Assembly (NCBI RefSeq): GCF_001011035.1
Contig: NZ_CP011492.1
Location: 7,704,951 to 7,768,950, forward strand
DNA: 64,000 nt
Origin: Streptomyces sp. CNQ-509
GTDB taxonomy: Bacteria; Actinomycetota; Actinomycetes; Streptomycetales; Streptomycetaceae
Direction of reading: 5' to 3'
Shown: positions 1 through 7,316 of the stretch, piece by piece
Layout of the letters: every line of letters begins with the position of its first letter
How positions within the stretch are numbered: position 1 is the stretch's first letter
Notes under the pieces: model-generated
Databases searched by the model: none
Seen by the model: only the letters and a program-made list of their open reading frames with translations
Told to the model about the DNA's origin: nothing
Translations under genes and position numbers: made by a program

Positions 1-90
1 GTCGCCACGGCCGTTGTCGTCCGGCGCGCCTGGCGCAGGACCGACCGGGCCCGGGAGGGGCCGGACGGGCCGGGACCACGGCGGCACGCG

Positions 91-1869
91 GTGCGGCGCA
101 TCGTCGGGCGGCACCGGCGCAAGTTCGGCGTGGCGGCGCTGCTTTCCGGCCTCTCCACGCTGGCGGAGATGGCGCTCTTCGCGCTCACCCCCTCGATCGT
201 GCTGCTCGTCGCGCGCGGCGGCAGCGCCACCCTCACCCGGTACGGCATCGCCGGCATCTCCGCCCAACTGGGCACCCTCGCCGCCGCCGGCGCGCTCGCC
301 TGCGCCGTCATGGCGGGCACCGGGTACGCCGCCGGAGTCGCCTGGCGCGGGGTGGCCCAGGACGTCGAGGACGACTGGCGCACCCGCACCTACGCCCACG
401 TCCAGAGCGTGGCGCCGGCCGACCTGGAGAACGAGCGCGTCAGCCGCGTGAACGCCGTGCTGTCCGAGGACATCGGCCGGCTCGGCACCTTCGTCGGCAC
501 GAACATGCACGACGTGGTGCAGATGTGCGCCGGACTGGCGCTCCTCGTCCCGATGTTCCTGCTGCTCGCGCCGCAGCTCGCCTGGATCGCGTTCGCGCCG
601 ATCCCGCTCGTGGCCTGGCTCTCGTTCCGCTTCCACGAACGCGCGGTGGCCGACACCGCCGCCTGCGGCGAACGCCGGGCGCAGCTCAACAGCAGGGTGA
701 CCGAGAACCTGCACGCCCACACCACCATCAAGTCCGCCACGACGGAGGCGCACGAGATCGCCCGTATCGGCGAGCTGAACGGCCGGTGCAGCGAGGCCAA
801 CAGGTCCGCCGGGCGCAGCGCCGCGCTGCCGCCGCAGATCCTGCGGCTGGCCGGCGGCTCCGCGCTGGTGGGCACGGTGCTGCTCGGCGGACGGGCCGTG
901 CTGCGGGGCGAGCTGGCGATCGCGGCGTTCGGCCCGCTGATCGAACTCCCGGGCATCGCCATGCTGAAGCTGTCCCGCGTCGGCAGCGCCTCCGACCACT
1001 ACCAGCGCACCCTCGCCGCCCTGGAGCGGATCGAGCGGCTGCACGAGCTGCCCGTGGAACCGCAGGGGGGCGCCGGGACCGGCGACCCGGCCGCAGCCGG
1101 CCGGGAACTGCCCCTGCGCAGCCTGCGGGGGCGCATCGAGCTGCGGAAGGTGACCTTCGCCTATCCCGGCCGCGCACCCGTGCTGCGCGACACCTCGCTG
1201 ATCATCCCGCCGGGCCGGACCACCGCTCTCGTCGGCACCACCGGCGCGGGCAAGACCACCATCGCCAAGCTCCTCATGCGCTTCCGCCACCCCGAGCGGG
1301 GACAGGTCCTGCTCGACGGCACCGACGTGCGCACCCTGGCGCTGCCCGACCTGCGCCGGGCGATCGGGTACGTCGCACAGGAGCCGTTCCTCTTCGACGC
1401 GACCATCGCGGAGAACATCCGCTACGGCACCTTCGAGGCGACCGAGGCCCAACTCGTCGCCGCCGCCCGCACGGCGGGAGCGCACGCGTTCATCGACGGC
1501 CTCCCCGACGGCTACGACACCCGCGTCGGCGAGCGGGGCGCGGCGCTCTCCGGCGGCCAGCGCCAGCGGATCGCGCTGGCCCGTACCGTCCTGCGCGACC
1601 CGCCGGTCGTCATCCTCGACGAGGCCACGTCCGCCGTGGACAACGAGACCGAGGCCACCATCCAGCGGGCCCTCCAGGTCTTCGGCGCCGACCGCACGAT
1701 GCTCGTCATCGCCCACCGGCTCTCCACCGTCCAGTGCGCGGACCGCATCTACGTCATGGGCTCCGGGGGCACGGTCGCGGAGCGCGGGACGCACGACGAA
1801 CTGGTCGCGCTCGGCGGCGTCTACAGCTCGCTGTGGAAGCTCCGGTCGGGCAGGCCGGCGCTCATGTAG
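91..1869 (+). CDS. ABC exporter, fused permease and ATPase
   Basis: This is an exporter half-transporter in which one chain carries a six-helix membrane domain (about residues 10-300) followed by an ATPase domain (about 340-580). The ATPase shows Walker A GTTGAGKTT near residue 381, the signature LSGGQRQR near 485, Walker B VVILDEATS near 506 and the H-loop IAHRLST near 539. The reading frame is open to the left edge of the window, so the true start may lie upstream; GTG at 91 is a working choice without a strong ribosome binding site. An MbtH gene follows about 100 bases downstream, so the natural inference is export of a non-ribosomal peptide made by genes to the left. The substrate cannot be read from the sequence. 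Confidence 0.9.
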   Translation: MRRIVGRHRRKFGVAALLSGLSTLAEMALFALTPSIVLLVARGGSATLTRYGIAGISAQLGTLAAAGALACAVMAGTGYAAGVAWRGVAQDVEDDWRTRTYAHVQSVAPADLENERVSRVNAVLSEDIGRLGTFVGTNMHDVVQMCAGLALLVPMFLLLAPQLAWIAFAPIPLVAWLSFRFHERAVADTAACGERRAQLNSRVTENLHAHTTIKSATTEAHEIARIGELNGRCSEANRSAGRSAALPPQILRLAGGSALVGTVLLGGRAVLRGELAIAAFGPLIELPGIAMLKLSRVGSASDHYQRTLAALERIERLHELPVEPQGGAGTGDPAAAGRELPLRSLRGRIELRKVTFAYPGRAPVLRDTSLIIPPGRTTALVGTTGAGKTTIAKLLMRFRHPERGQVLLDGTDVRTLALPDLRRAIGYVAQEPFLFDATIAENIRYGTFEATEAQLVAAARTAGAHAFIDGLPDGYDTRVGERGAALSGGQRQRIALARTVLRDPPVVILDEATSAVDNETEATIQRALQVFGADRTMLVIAHRLSTVQCADRIYVMGSGGTVAERGTHDELVALGGVYSSLWKLRSGRPALM

Positions 1870-1966
1870 CAGGTGGTCATTCCTTCAGGCGGTAACGACA
1901 CGCGGAGCCTCAAGAAATGCCGCTGAACCGAGACAGTGAACGTCCGTTGAGAACCAGGAGCGTGGA

Positions 1967-2191
1967 ATGACGCACGCGACCAATCCGTTCGAGGACGACG
2001 AAGCCCGTTTCCTGGTGCTCGTCAACGACGAGGGCGAGCATTCGCTCTGGCCGGCCTTCGCCGAGGTACCGCGGGGCTGGCGCGTCGCCCTCTCCGAGGA
2101 CACCCGGCAGGCGTGCCTGGAGTACGTCGAGAGGACGTGGACCGACATGCGGCCGCGCAGCCTCGCCGAGCCGGTGGACGGTGGCCGATGA
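1967..2191 (+). CDS. MbtH-like NRPS accessory protein
   Basis: A 74-residue protein of the MbtH family, which binds adenylation domains of non-ribosomal peptide synthetases and helps them fold or work. The family hallmarks are present: NPF near the N-terminus, the block FLVLVNDEGEHSLWP, the Trp in VPRGW, and WTDMRP near the C-terminus. AGGAG lies six bases before the ATG. The stop overlaps the next start by four bases (ATGA), so the acyl-CoA dehydrogenase is probably translated from the same message. No synthetase lies inside the window; the gene therefore implies one to the left. Confidence 0.95.
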   Translation: MTHATNPFEDDEARFLVLVNDEGEHSLWPAFAEVPRGWRVALSEDTRQACLEYVERTWTDMRPRSLAEPVDGGR

Positions 2192-3597
2192 CACCGCCAC
2201 GGGCGGCCTCCGCACCGGCCGGCTCGGCACGGCCGGGGGCCGCACCGGCCCGCCCCGCCCGCGAACTCCCGCCCCCCGGCGGCCCGTACGTGCCCTCGCC
2301 GGAACTCCGCGCCGTCCTCGCCCGCCACCCCGCGCTCGCGGACTTCGCCGCCCGCGTCACGGACTTCCTCGACCGGCATCTGCCCGAGCCCGTCACGGAG
2401 GAGGCGCCCCGGCCGCCCTGGCTCGAACTGCGCGGGCACGCGGCCCGGGCCGGGCTGACGGGCTTCGACGTGGCGGCGCGGGGCGGCGGCGGGGACGCGG
2501 CCGACGGCGCCGGCCACGCGCCGGGCGGGGGCCGGGGCGCGGCCGTGCCCCCGGGGCTCGAACGGGTGGCGCAGGGGCTCGCGATGTACCTGGCCGGACG
2601 GCGCGACTGTGACGCGCGCGAGGTCTTCAGCTCCGGCCACGGCGCGATGGCCCTGCGCTACGGTCCGCCCGCCGTCGCCCACGCGGTACGCGACCGGGTG
2701 GTCGAGCGCGGCGAGTTGGCGGGCGTCGCCTCCAGCGAGCCGCACTCAGGCTCGGATCTGCGCGGCCTGCGCACCGTGGCGGTGGACCACGGCGACCACC
2801 TGGTGGTGTCGGGCACCAAGGGGCTGGTGAGCCGGGTGGAGGAGGCCGTCGGCTTCGTGGTCTTCTGCAAGGTGGTCGCGCCCGAGCAGGCCGCCGCCCT
2901 GACCGCGGAGGGCGCCGACGCCGGTGACCGCGCGGCCCTGCGGGAGGTGCCGCTGTCGGCGCTCTGGCTGCCGATGGACGCCCCAGGCGTGCGCACCCAG
3001 ACCGCCGCCCCGCTGGGCCTGCGCGGCTGGAGCCTGGGTCATCTGCACTTCGACGGCGTACGGGTCGGGCGCGACCTGCTGCTCGGCGCCCCGGGCGACG
3101 GCCGCCGGATCTTCGACGCGCACTTCGCCGGCTGGCGGCTGATGATGGCGCTGGTCTGCCTGGGCGCGGCGGGCGCCGCGATCGACGAGGCCATGGCGCG
3201 CACCCGCCGGCAGAGCGTCGGCAGGACGTCCCTGGCGAGCATCCCGTCGGTGGCGTCCCGGCTCGGTACCGCGGCGGCGGAGGTGCAGGCGGCCACCGCC
3301 TGGTGCTTCTCGTTGCTGGAGGGCCTCGACCGGGACGCGGACGGGGCCGGGGTGGCGGCGTGCTCCGCGGCGAAGGCCCTGGCCACGGACGCCTCGTACC
3401 GCGCGGTCGACCTCGGTCTCCAGCTCCACGGCAGCGACGGGTACACGTGCCACACTCCGATGGAGAAGCGCCTCCGCGACATCCGCGGGCTCCGTATCGC
3501 CGACGGCCCGAACGACGTCCTCTACAGCGTGCTGGCGCACGCGCTGCTCGAAGGCCCCCGGGCGGGTGTGCGGGTGGTGCGGCAGCGGCGGGTCTGA
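2188..3597 (+). CDS. Acyl-CoA dehydrogenase family protein
   Basis: A 469-residue flavoprotein of the acyl-CoA dehydrogenase fold. Recognisable parts are the flavin/substrate block ASSEPHSGSDLRGLRT, the middle-domain stretch ending LHFDGVRVGRDLLLG, and the C-terminal block GLQLHGSDGYT...ADGPNDVL. The segment aligned with the classical YEGT catalytic motif reads ADGP, with Asp where medium-chain enzymes have Glu. The ATG at 2188 overlaps the MbtH stop; longer in-frame starts upstream run inside mbtH and are unlikely. A Pro/Ala-rich N-terminus and a Gly-rich stretch near residues 95-115 look like lineage insertions. Sitting behind mbtH, it probably desaturates or oxidises an acyl or carrier-bound unit for a peptide natural product; this role is inferred. 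Confidence 0.85.
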   Translation: MTPPRAASAPAGSARPGAAPARPARELPPPGGPYVPSPELRAVLARHPALADFAARVTDFLDRHLPEPVTEEAPRPPWLELRGHAARAGLTGFDVAARGGGGDAADGAGHAPGGGRGAAVPPGLERVAQGLAMYLAGRRDCDAREVFSSGHGAMALRYGPPAVAHAVRDRVVERGELAGVASSEPHSGSDLRGLRTVAVDHGDHLVVSGTKGLVSRVEEAVGFVVFCKVVAPEQAAALTAEGADAGDRAALREVPLSALWLPMDAPGVRTQTAAPLGLRGWSLGHLHFDGVRVGRDLLLGAPGDGRRIFDAHFAGWRLMMALVCLGAAGAAIDEAMARTRRQSVGRTSLASIPSVASRLGTAAAEVQAATAWCFSLLEGLDRDADGAGVAACSAAKALATDASYRAVDLGLQLHGSDGYTCHTPMEKRLRDIRGLRIADGPNDVLYSVLAHALLEGPRAGVRVVRQRRV

Positions 3598-3604
3598 GCG
3601 GAGG

Positions 3605-3790
3605 TCAGGGGAGCTTTCCGCGCAGCGCGGAAAGATAGAAGGGGATTCTCTTCACGGCCTTGCGTGACACCGGGAAGACCTCGATTTCGCCGCACCTGTG
3701 GTCGTTGATGGTGAGCAGGTATTCGCCGTCCGCATGCCGCAGTTCCGCAGAATAGAGAAGGTCGTCGTCCCGGTTTTCTCGGTCATTCAC
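3605..3790 (-). CDS. Small acidic/basic hypothetical protein
   Basis: A 61-residue soluble protein starting VNDRENRDDDLLYSAELRH and ending YLSALRGKLP. It matches no family I recognise. The local base composition is clearly less GC-rich than its neighbours, and the coding periodicity is modest. There is no ribosome binding site before the GTG, but a TAnnnT -10 box (TATCGT) lies exactly seven bases upstream, the geometry of a leaderless actinobacterial message. The gene is convergent with the acyl-CoA dehydrogenase and divergent from the next gene. Confidence 0.5.
   Translation of the reverse strand: MNDRENRDDDLLYSAELRHADGEYLLTINDHRCGEIEVFPVSRKAVKRIPFYLSALRGKLP
3614..3634. terminator. Hairpin after the acyl-CoA dehydrogenase gene
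   Basis: Perfect 9-bp stem (ctttccgcg / cgcggaaag) with a 3-base loop, starting 17 bases after the stop at 3597. It lies inside the 3' end of the convergent small gene, so it could end transcription from the left while being part of that coding sequence. There is no U-tract, as is common in streptomycetes. Confidence 0.5.
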
Positions 3791-3797
3791 GCGGGAA

Positions 3798-3803
3798 ACG
3801 ATA
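3798..3803 (-). promoter_or_regulatory. -10 box for a probable leaderless transcript
   Basis: TATCGT on the minus strand, seven bases before the GTG at 3790. A start site seven bases after a TAnnnT box would fall on the start codon itself. No convincing -35 box is visible. Confidence 0.35.
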
Positions 3804-3928
3804 GGTCAAGCCGGGATGGGGAAGAAAGACTCTATCCCGCGGCACTCGAAAGAGTGAAGGCTCGCAGGTCATGGTGGTAGGAAGTCCGCTTCGTCCGCTA
3901 GTCTCTGAATCGGCAGTCGGAACGTGAA

Positions 3929-4228
3929 ATGGACGTGAAAGGGCGGGTGTCGGCGATGCTCCCAGTGCTTCCTGTGTTTTTGGTCGGAGTGGTTTCCGCG
4001 CCTCTTGTCAAGAAAGCGGTCAGGCCGGTCGTCCGCGGCACTATCAAGACGTCCGTGAAACTCGCGGTCGATGTGAAACGGGCGGCGCACGAGATCAACG
4101 AGGACATCAGCGACATCGCCGCCGAGGCGAGCGCCGAAGCCTTCGCCGCGGACGTCCGGGGTGACGCGGACGTACCGCACGCGGGCGCCAAGAAGCCGCG
4201 CGGGGGCAAGGCGGTGGCGACCGACTGA
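3929..4228 (+). CDS. DUF5132-like small protein beside gas-vesicle genes
   Basis: A 99-residue protein with one hydrophobic N-terminal segment (about residues 10-27, LPVLPVFLVGVVSAPLVKK) followed by an amphipathic helical stretch with alternating charge and a basic C-terminus. The pattern resembles small DUF5132-type proteins that occur near gas-vesicle loci in actinobacteria; this assignment is from memory and unverified. GGAACG precedes the ATG at 3929, and an internal ATG at 3956 is an alternative start. A TAGTCT box near 3899 could be its -10. It lies about 520 bases before gvpO, separated by a pseudogene, so it is probably a separate transcript. Confidence 0.6.
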   Translation: MDVKGRVSAMLPVLPVFLVGVVSAPLVKKAVRPVVRGTIKTSVKLAVDVKRAAHEINEDISDIAAEASAEAFAADVRGDADVPHAGAKKPRGGKAVATD

Positions 4229-4329
4229 CCCGGGAGGCGTGCCCGGCGGCCTCGCGATGCCGGAGCCGTATGGCTCCGAGCCGCGTTGCCCGCTGGGTCG
4301 CGCGGGCCCGTACGCGAGGCCGTCGACGG

Positions 4330-4609
4330 CCCGCAGCGTGAACGACATCTGGTACGACCTCCGCACGCCCGGCGCTACCCGGACCGGCTTCCAGCGTGCG
4401 CCCGGCTCCGGCCGCCGTCCTGGCCCCGCGCGGACGACACCGCACAGCAGCTCCACCTCGATCTCACCGTCTCGCCCATGGAAGCAGCGCAGGCGCGTGC
4501 CCTCGCGCTCGGGGCGCGGCCGCTGGACTTTCACGACGACGGCGGCGAGCGGAACTTCCGCGTGTACGCCGACCCGGCCGGACACCCCTTCTGCCTCTGC
4601 CGCACCTGA
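4330..4609 (+). pseudogene. Frameshifted VOC/glyoxalase-like remnant
   Basis: Two reading frames together give the second half of a vicinal-oxygen-chelate (glyoxalase-like) domain. One frame supplies DIWYDLRTPG...TGFQRAPG up to about 4400. A second frame supplies RPPSWP...QQLHLDLTVS, then EAAQARALALGARPL and NFRVYADPAGHPFCLCRT, ending at the stop at 4607-4609. The N-terminal half is absent, and a shift of frame is needed near 4400. Intact relatives are about 120 residues and continuous. This is the only recognisable content of the 520-base gap before gvpO. Confidence 0.7.
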
Positions 4610-4749
4610 CGCCGGCACCCCCGGGCTCGTGCCGCCCGGGAGTACGCGCGGGGCACGCGGGCACCTGCCGCGAAGCCGGTTGCCCGCCCCGCTCCCCGTA
4701 TGGACCACCACCACGTGCGGGGGCGTCGCACCCGCCACAGACTGGCCCT

Positions 4750-5088
4750 GTGTCCGAGCAACGTGAACGGCGGGCCCGACCCGCCGCGAAGTCAACCTCG
4801 AAGCGCGCCTCCGGGAGCAAGGCCGACCACGCGGTCGACGAGCCCGAGGAGGCCGCCCGCCGCGCGTGCCGCAGCCTGGCCCGCCTCATCACCCACGAAG
4901 CCGAAGGCGTGTCGGCCGTGCGCCGGGCCGAGGAGGGCTGGCGGGTACACGTGGACGTGCTGGAGGTGCCGCGGATCCCGGATACGACCAGCCTGCTCGC
5001 GACCTACGCGGTGGAACTCGACAGCGGGGGGCGCCTCGTCGAGTACGAGCGGATCAGGCGCTACCGGCGCGGCGCGCGGGACGACTGA
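4750..5088 (+). CDS. gvpO: Gas vesicle protein GvpO
   Basis: First gene of the gas-vesicle operon, 112 residues from GTG at 4750. The N-terminus is Lys/Arg/Ser-rich and variable. The C-terminal half holds the GvpO pattern: a helix around ARRACRSLARLITHEAEGVS, then WRVHVDVLEVPRIPDTTSLLATY and VELDSGG...YERIRRYRRG. GvpO proteins are small accessory factors needed for or regulating gas-vesicle formation in haloarchaea; the streptomycete role is not well defined. It opens a tightly packed run of ten genes in one direction. A weak cagact box six bases before the GTG might indicate a short leader. Confidence 0.9.
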   Translation: MSEQRERRARPAAKSTSKRASGSKADHAVDEPEEAARRACRSLARLITHEAEGVSAVRRAEEGWRVHVDVLEVPRIPDTTSLLATYAVELDSGGRLVEYERIRRYRRGARDD

Positions 5089-5126
5089 CGGCGGCGACGC
5101 CGTTCCCCTGGAAGAGGAAGAGCCCT

Positions 5127-5666
5127 ATGTCGACGACCACCACCACATACAACGAGGCCGCAGTCTGTGTCCCGCGCGCCGGAACCCTCTACGACGTCCT
5201 TGAACTCATCCTCGACCGCGGCATGGTCATCGACATCTTCGTCCGGGTGTCGCTCGTCGGTATCGAGATCCTCAAGATCGACGCCCGCATCGTGGTCGCC
5301 AGCGTCGACACCTACCTCCGCTTCGCCGAGATCTGCAACCGCCTCGACCTCAACGAGGACGCCTCCACCAGGACGGTCCCGGACCTCTTCGCCGGCATGT
5401 CCCGCAGCACCATCGCCACCACCGGGGCCAAGAAAGCCGCGAAGTCCCTTGGCGGCCGAGTGAAGGAGGCGATCGGGATCGACGAGGACGACGACCGGGA
5501 GGACGAGTACGACGAGCGGGACGCGGAGGAGACGGAGAAGGCACCGCCCCGCAAACGTACTTCGGGCACCCGCTCCACAACCGCCAAGAAAGCCGCCAAG
5601 AAAACCGCCAAGAAGACCGCCTCGAAGACCTCCGGCCGTTCGGGCCGGCACTCCAGGGCGGCGTGA
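5127..5666 (+). CDS. gvpA: Gas vesicle structural protein GvpA with long basic tail
   Basis: 179 residues. Residues about 15-75 are the GvpA core (LYDVLELILDRGMVIDIFVRV, then ILKIDARIVVASVDTYLRFAE), the repeating shell protein that forms the ribs of the vesicle wall. Classical GvpA is only about 70-75 residues. Here a roughly 100-residue tail follows, first acidic (DEDDDREDEYDERDAEE, about 125-143) and then strongly basic with AAKKTAKKTASKT repeats like a histone H1 tail (about 150-179). Such tails are seen in streptomycete GvpA. GAAGAGG lies upstream of the ATG. The gene sits between gvpO and gvpF. Confidence 0.93.
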   Translation: MSTTTTTYNEAAVCVPRAGTLYDVLELILDRGMVIDIFVRVSLVGIEILKIDARIVVASVDTYLRFAEICNRLDLNEDASTRTVPDLFAGMSRSTIATTGAKKAAKSLGGRVKEAIGIDEDDDREDEYDERDAEETEKAPPRKRTSGTRSTTAKKAAKKTAKKTASKTSGRSGRHSRAA

Positions 5667-5669
5667 GCG

Positions 5670-6443
5670 GTGGCCCCCTCTCCGCTCTACGTGTACGCGG
5701 TCGTCCACGCCGACCTGGCACTGCCGCTCGGCCTCCGGGGCGTGGGCAGGCCGCCGGCCCCGGTCCGGCTGCTGCCCGCGGGCGAGCTGGCCGCGGTCGT
5801 CAGCGACGTCCCGCACGATCTGCGCGCACGCAGGCGCGATCTGACCGGCCATCAGGACCTGCTGCTGGCCCTCTGCGCGGCGGCCCCCGTTCTGCCGATG
5901 CGGTTCGGGATGGTCGCCGACGACGAGGAGACGGTACGGAGCGCCCTCGACGCCGCGGCCGCGACGCACCTCGACACCCTGCGACGGCTCGACCGCCGCA
6001 CCGAGATGAACCTCAAGGCCATGCCCGCACAGGGCGGCGTGGAAGCACTCGTACGGGACGACCCGGCCGTGCGGCGGCTGGCGGCGGACGTCCGCCGGCG
6101 GCCGACCTACGAGGGCAACGTCCGGCTCGGCTCGGCGATCGCCGAGGGTCTCGCCCGGCGGGCCGCCCGAGCCGCCGACGGCGTCGCGCAGGAACTGGCG
6201 GTGCTCGCCGACGAGCGCGTCCAGGGCGCCGAGGTGCCCGGGTGCGTGCTCAACACCTCCTATCTCATGCCGCATGCGCACGCGGAACGCTGCAGAGAGC
6301 TGGTCGACCGCAGGGCGGCCGAGCTGCGGGACCTGGTGGAGCTGCGGCTGACGGGCCCGCTGCCGTGCTACAGCTTCGTTCCCCGGGAGGGCGGCCGTGC
6401 CGCCGCCGGTACCGCCCCGCGGCCCGTAGCGGTGAGGAGCTGA
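5670..6443 (+). CDS. gvpF: Gas vesicle assembly protein GvpF
   Basis: 257 residues of the GvpL/GvpF family. The signature opening LYVYAVVHADL is followed by LLPAGELAAVVSDVP, HQDLLLALCAAAPVLPMRFG and, near the C-terminus, ELRLTGPLPCYSFV. GvpF is a minor vesicle protein that contacts GvpA during early assembly. GTG at 5670 is three bases after the gvpA stop. A second member of the family (gvpL, 8700-9536) occurs in the same operon, as in other streptomycetes. Confidence 0.92.
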   Translation: MAPSPLYVYAVVHADLALPLGLRGVGRPPAPVRLLPAGELAAVVSDVPHDLRARRRDLTGHQDLLLALCAAAPVLPMRFGMVADDEETVRSALDAAAATHLDTLRRLDRRTEMNLKAMPAQGGVEALVRDDPAVRRLAADVRRRPTYEGNVRLGSAIAEGLARRAARAADGVAQELAVLADERVQGAEVPGCVLNTSYLMPHAHAERCRELVDRRAAELRDLVELRLTGPLPCYSFVPREGGRAAAGTAPRPVAVRS

Positions 6444-6444
6444 C

Positions 6445-6768
6445 ATGGGTCTGCTCAGCGGGCTGATGCTGCTGCCGCTGGTGCCGGTGCGGGGCGTCGA
6501 GTGGGTCGCGGGCCGACTGCTCGACGCCGCGGAGCAGGAGCTCTACGACCCAGGCACGCTGCGGGTCCAGCTCGGCGAACTGAACCGAGCGTACGAGGCG
6601 GGGGAACTCGGCGAGGAGGAGTTCGAGCGCGAGGAGGAGCGCATTCTCGACCTGCTGGAGCAGCCCGGCACCGCCCTCGCGGCGCTGCCGTCCGAACCCG
6701 GCGGCCCCGGCCACGCCGGTGGCCCCCACCACCCCGACCACCCTCTGAGCCCAGGAAGTGGGTCATGA
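6445..6768 (+). CDS. gvpG: Gas vesicle protein GvpG
   Basis: 107 residues. The conserved part is MGLLSGLMLLPLVPVRGVEWVAGRL at the start and LNRAYEAGELGEEEFEREEERILDLL in the middle, matching GvpG, a small, mostly helical assembly factor. The C-terminal 30 residues are a Gly/Pro/His-rich low-complexity tail. The ATG follows the gvpF stop by one base, and the stop overlaps the next ATG by four bases, so translation is probably coupled in both directions. Confidence 0.9.
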   Translation: MGLLSGLMLLPLVPVRGVEWVAGRLLDAAEQELYDPGTLRVQLGELNRAYEAGELGEEEFEREEERILDLLEQPGTALAALPSEPGGPGHAGGPHHPDHPLSPGSGS

Positions 6769-7316
6769 CAGACAGTTACAGGACGACCATGCTTGCCGGA
6801 GTCGCCGGGGGCTACCTCCTCGGCAGGACGAGGAAGGCCAAGCTCGCCCTCACCGTCGCCGCCCTCGTCGCGGGCAGGCGGCTCGCCCCGCAGGACCTGC
6901 TGGGCGCGGGCGCGCGGCGGATCGCGGACTCGCCGCAGCTCGCGGCGGCGTCCGGCCAGGGCACGGACCAGATGGTGACGGCCGCGCGGTCGGCGATCGG
7001 CTCGCTCGTCGACCGCCGGGTCGCGTCCCTCAGCGACTTGCTGCGCGAGCGTACGGACCGCCTCGGCGCACCGGGGGAGGAGCGCGAGGACCGTGACGCA
7101 GATGCCGGGCGGGATGAGGACGACGAGAGCCGCGACCGGCACACCGCCGAGTCGAAGCGGAGGCCCCCGGCGCGTAGGAAGACGGCCGGCACCGCCCGGC
7201 CCACCACCTCCGGGCCGCGGCAGAAGGTGGCCGCCGGTGCCGAGCGCGGCAGCCGCGGCACCGCGAAGAGCGCGCGGACGACGGCCGACCGGCCCTCAAG
7301 GAGGCAGCGGCCATGA
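6765..7316 (+). CDS. gvpY: Gas vesicle accessory protein GvpY
   Basis: 183 residues. The N-terminal 35 residues hold a short hydrophobic segment (LAGVAGGYLLGRTRKAKLALTVAALVAG), then an amphipathic region up to about residue 100. The last 80 residues are disordered and highly charged, changing from acidic (EEREDRDADAGRDEDDESRD) to basic (KRRPPARRKTAG onward). Position between gvpG and the SRPBCC gene identifies it as the streptomycete GvpY, a protein of unknown function; the name rests on gene order rather than a motif. It overlaps both neighbours by four bases. Confidence 0.8.
   Translation: MTDSYRTTMLAGVAGGYLLGRTRKAKLALTVAALVAGRRLAPQDLLGAGARRIADSPQLAAASGQGTDQMVTAARSAIGSLVDRRVASLSDLLRERTDRLGAPGEEREDRDADAGRDEDDESRDRHTAESKRRPPARRKTAGTARPTTSGPRQKVAAGAERGSRGTAKSARTTADRPSRRQRP

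Noticed and set aside
2113..2187. Longer N-terminus for the first acyl-CoA dehydrogenase
   Set aside because: The extra codons lie inside mbtH in another frame and have no family likeness; the 4-base overlap start at 2188 is far more likely.
4738..4743. cagact as a leaderless -10 box for gvpO
   Set aside because: It deviates from TAnnnT at the first base and has no -35; too weak to list as a promoter.
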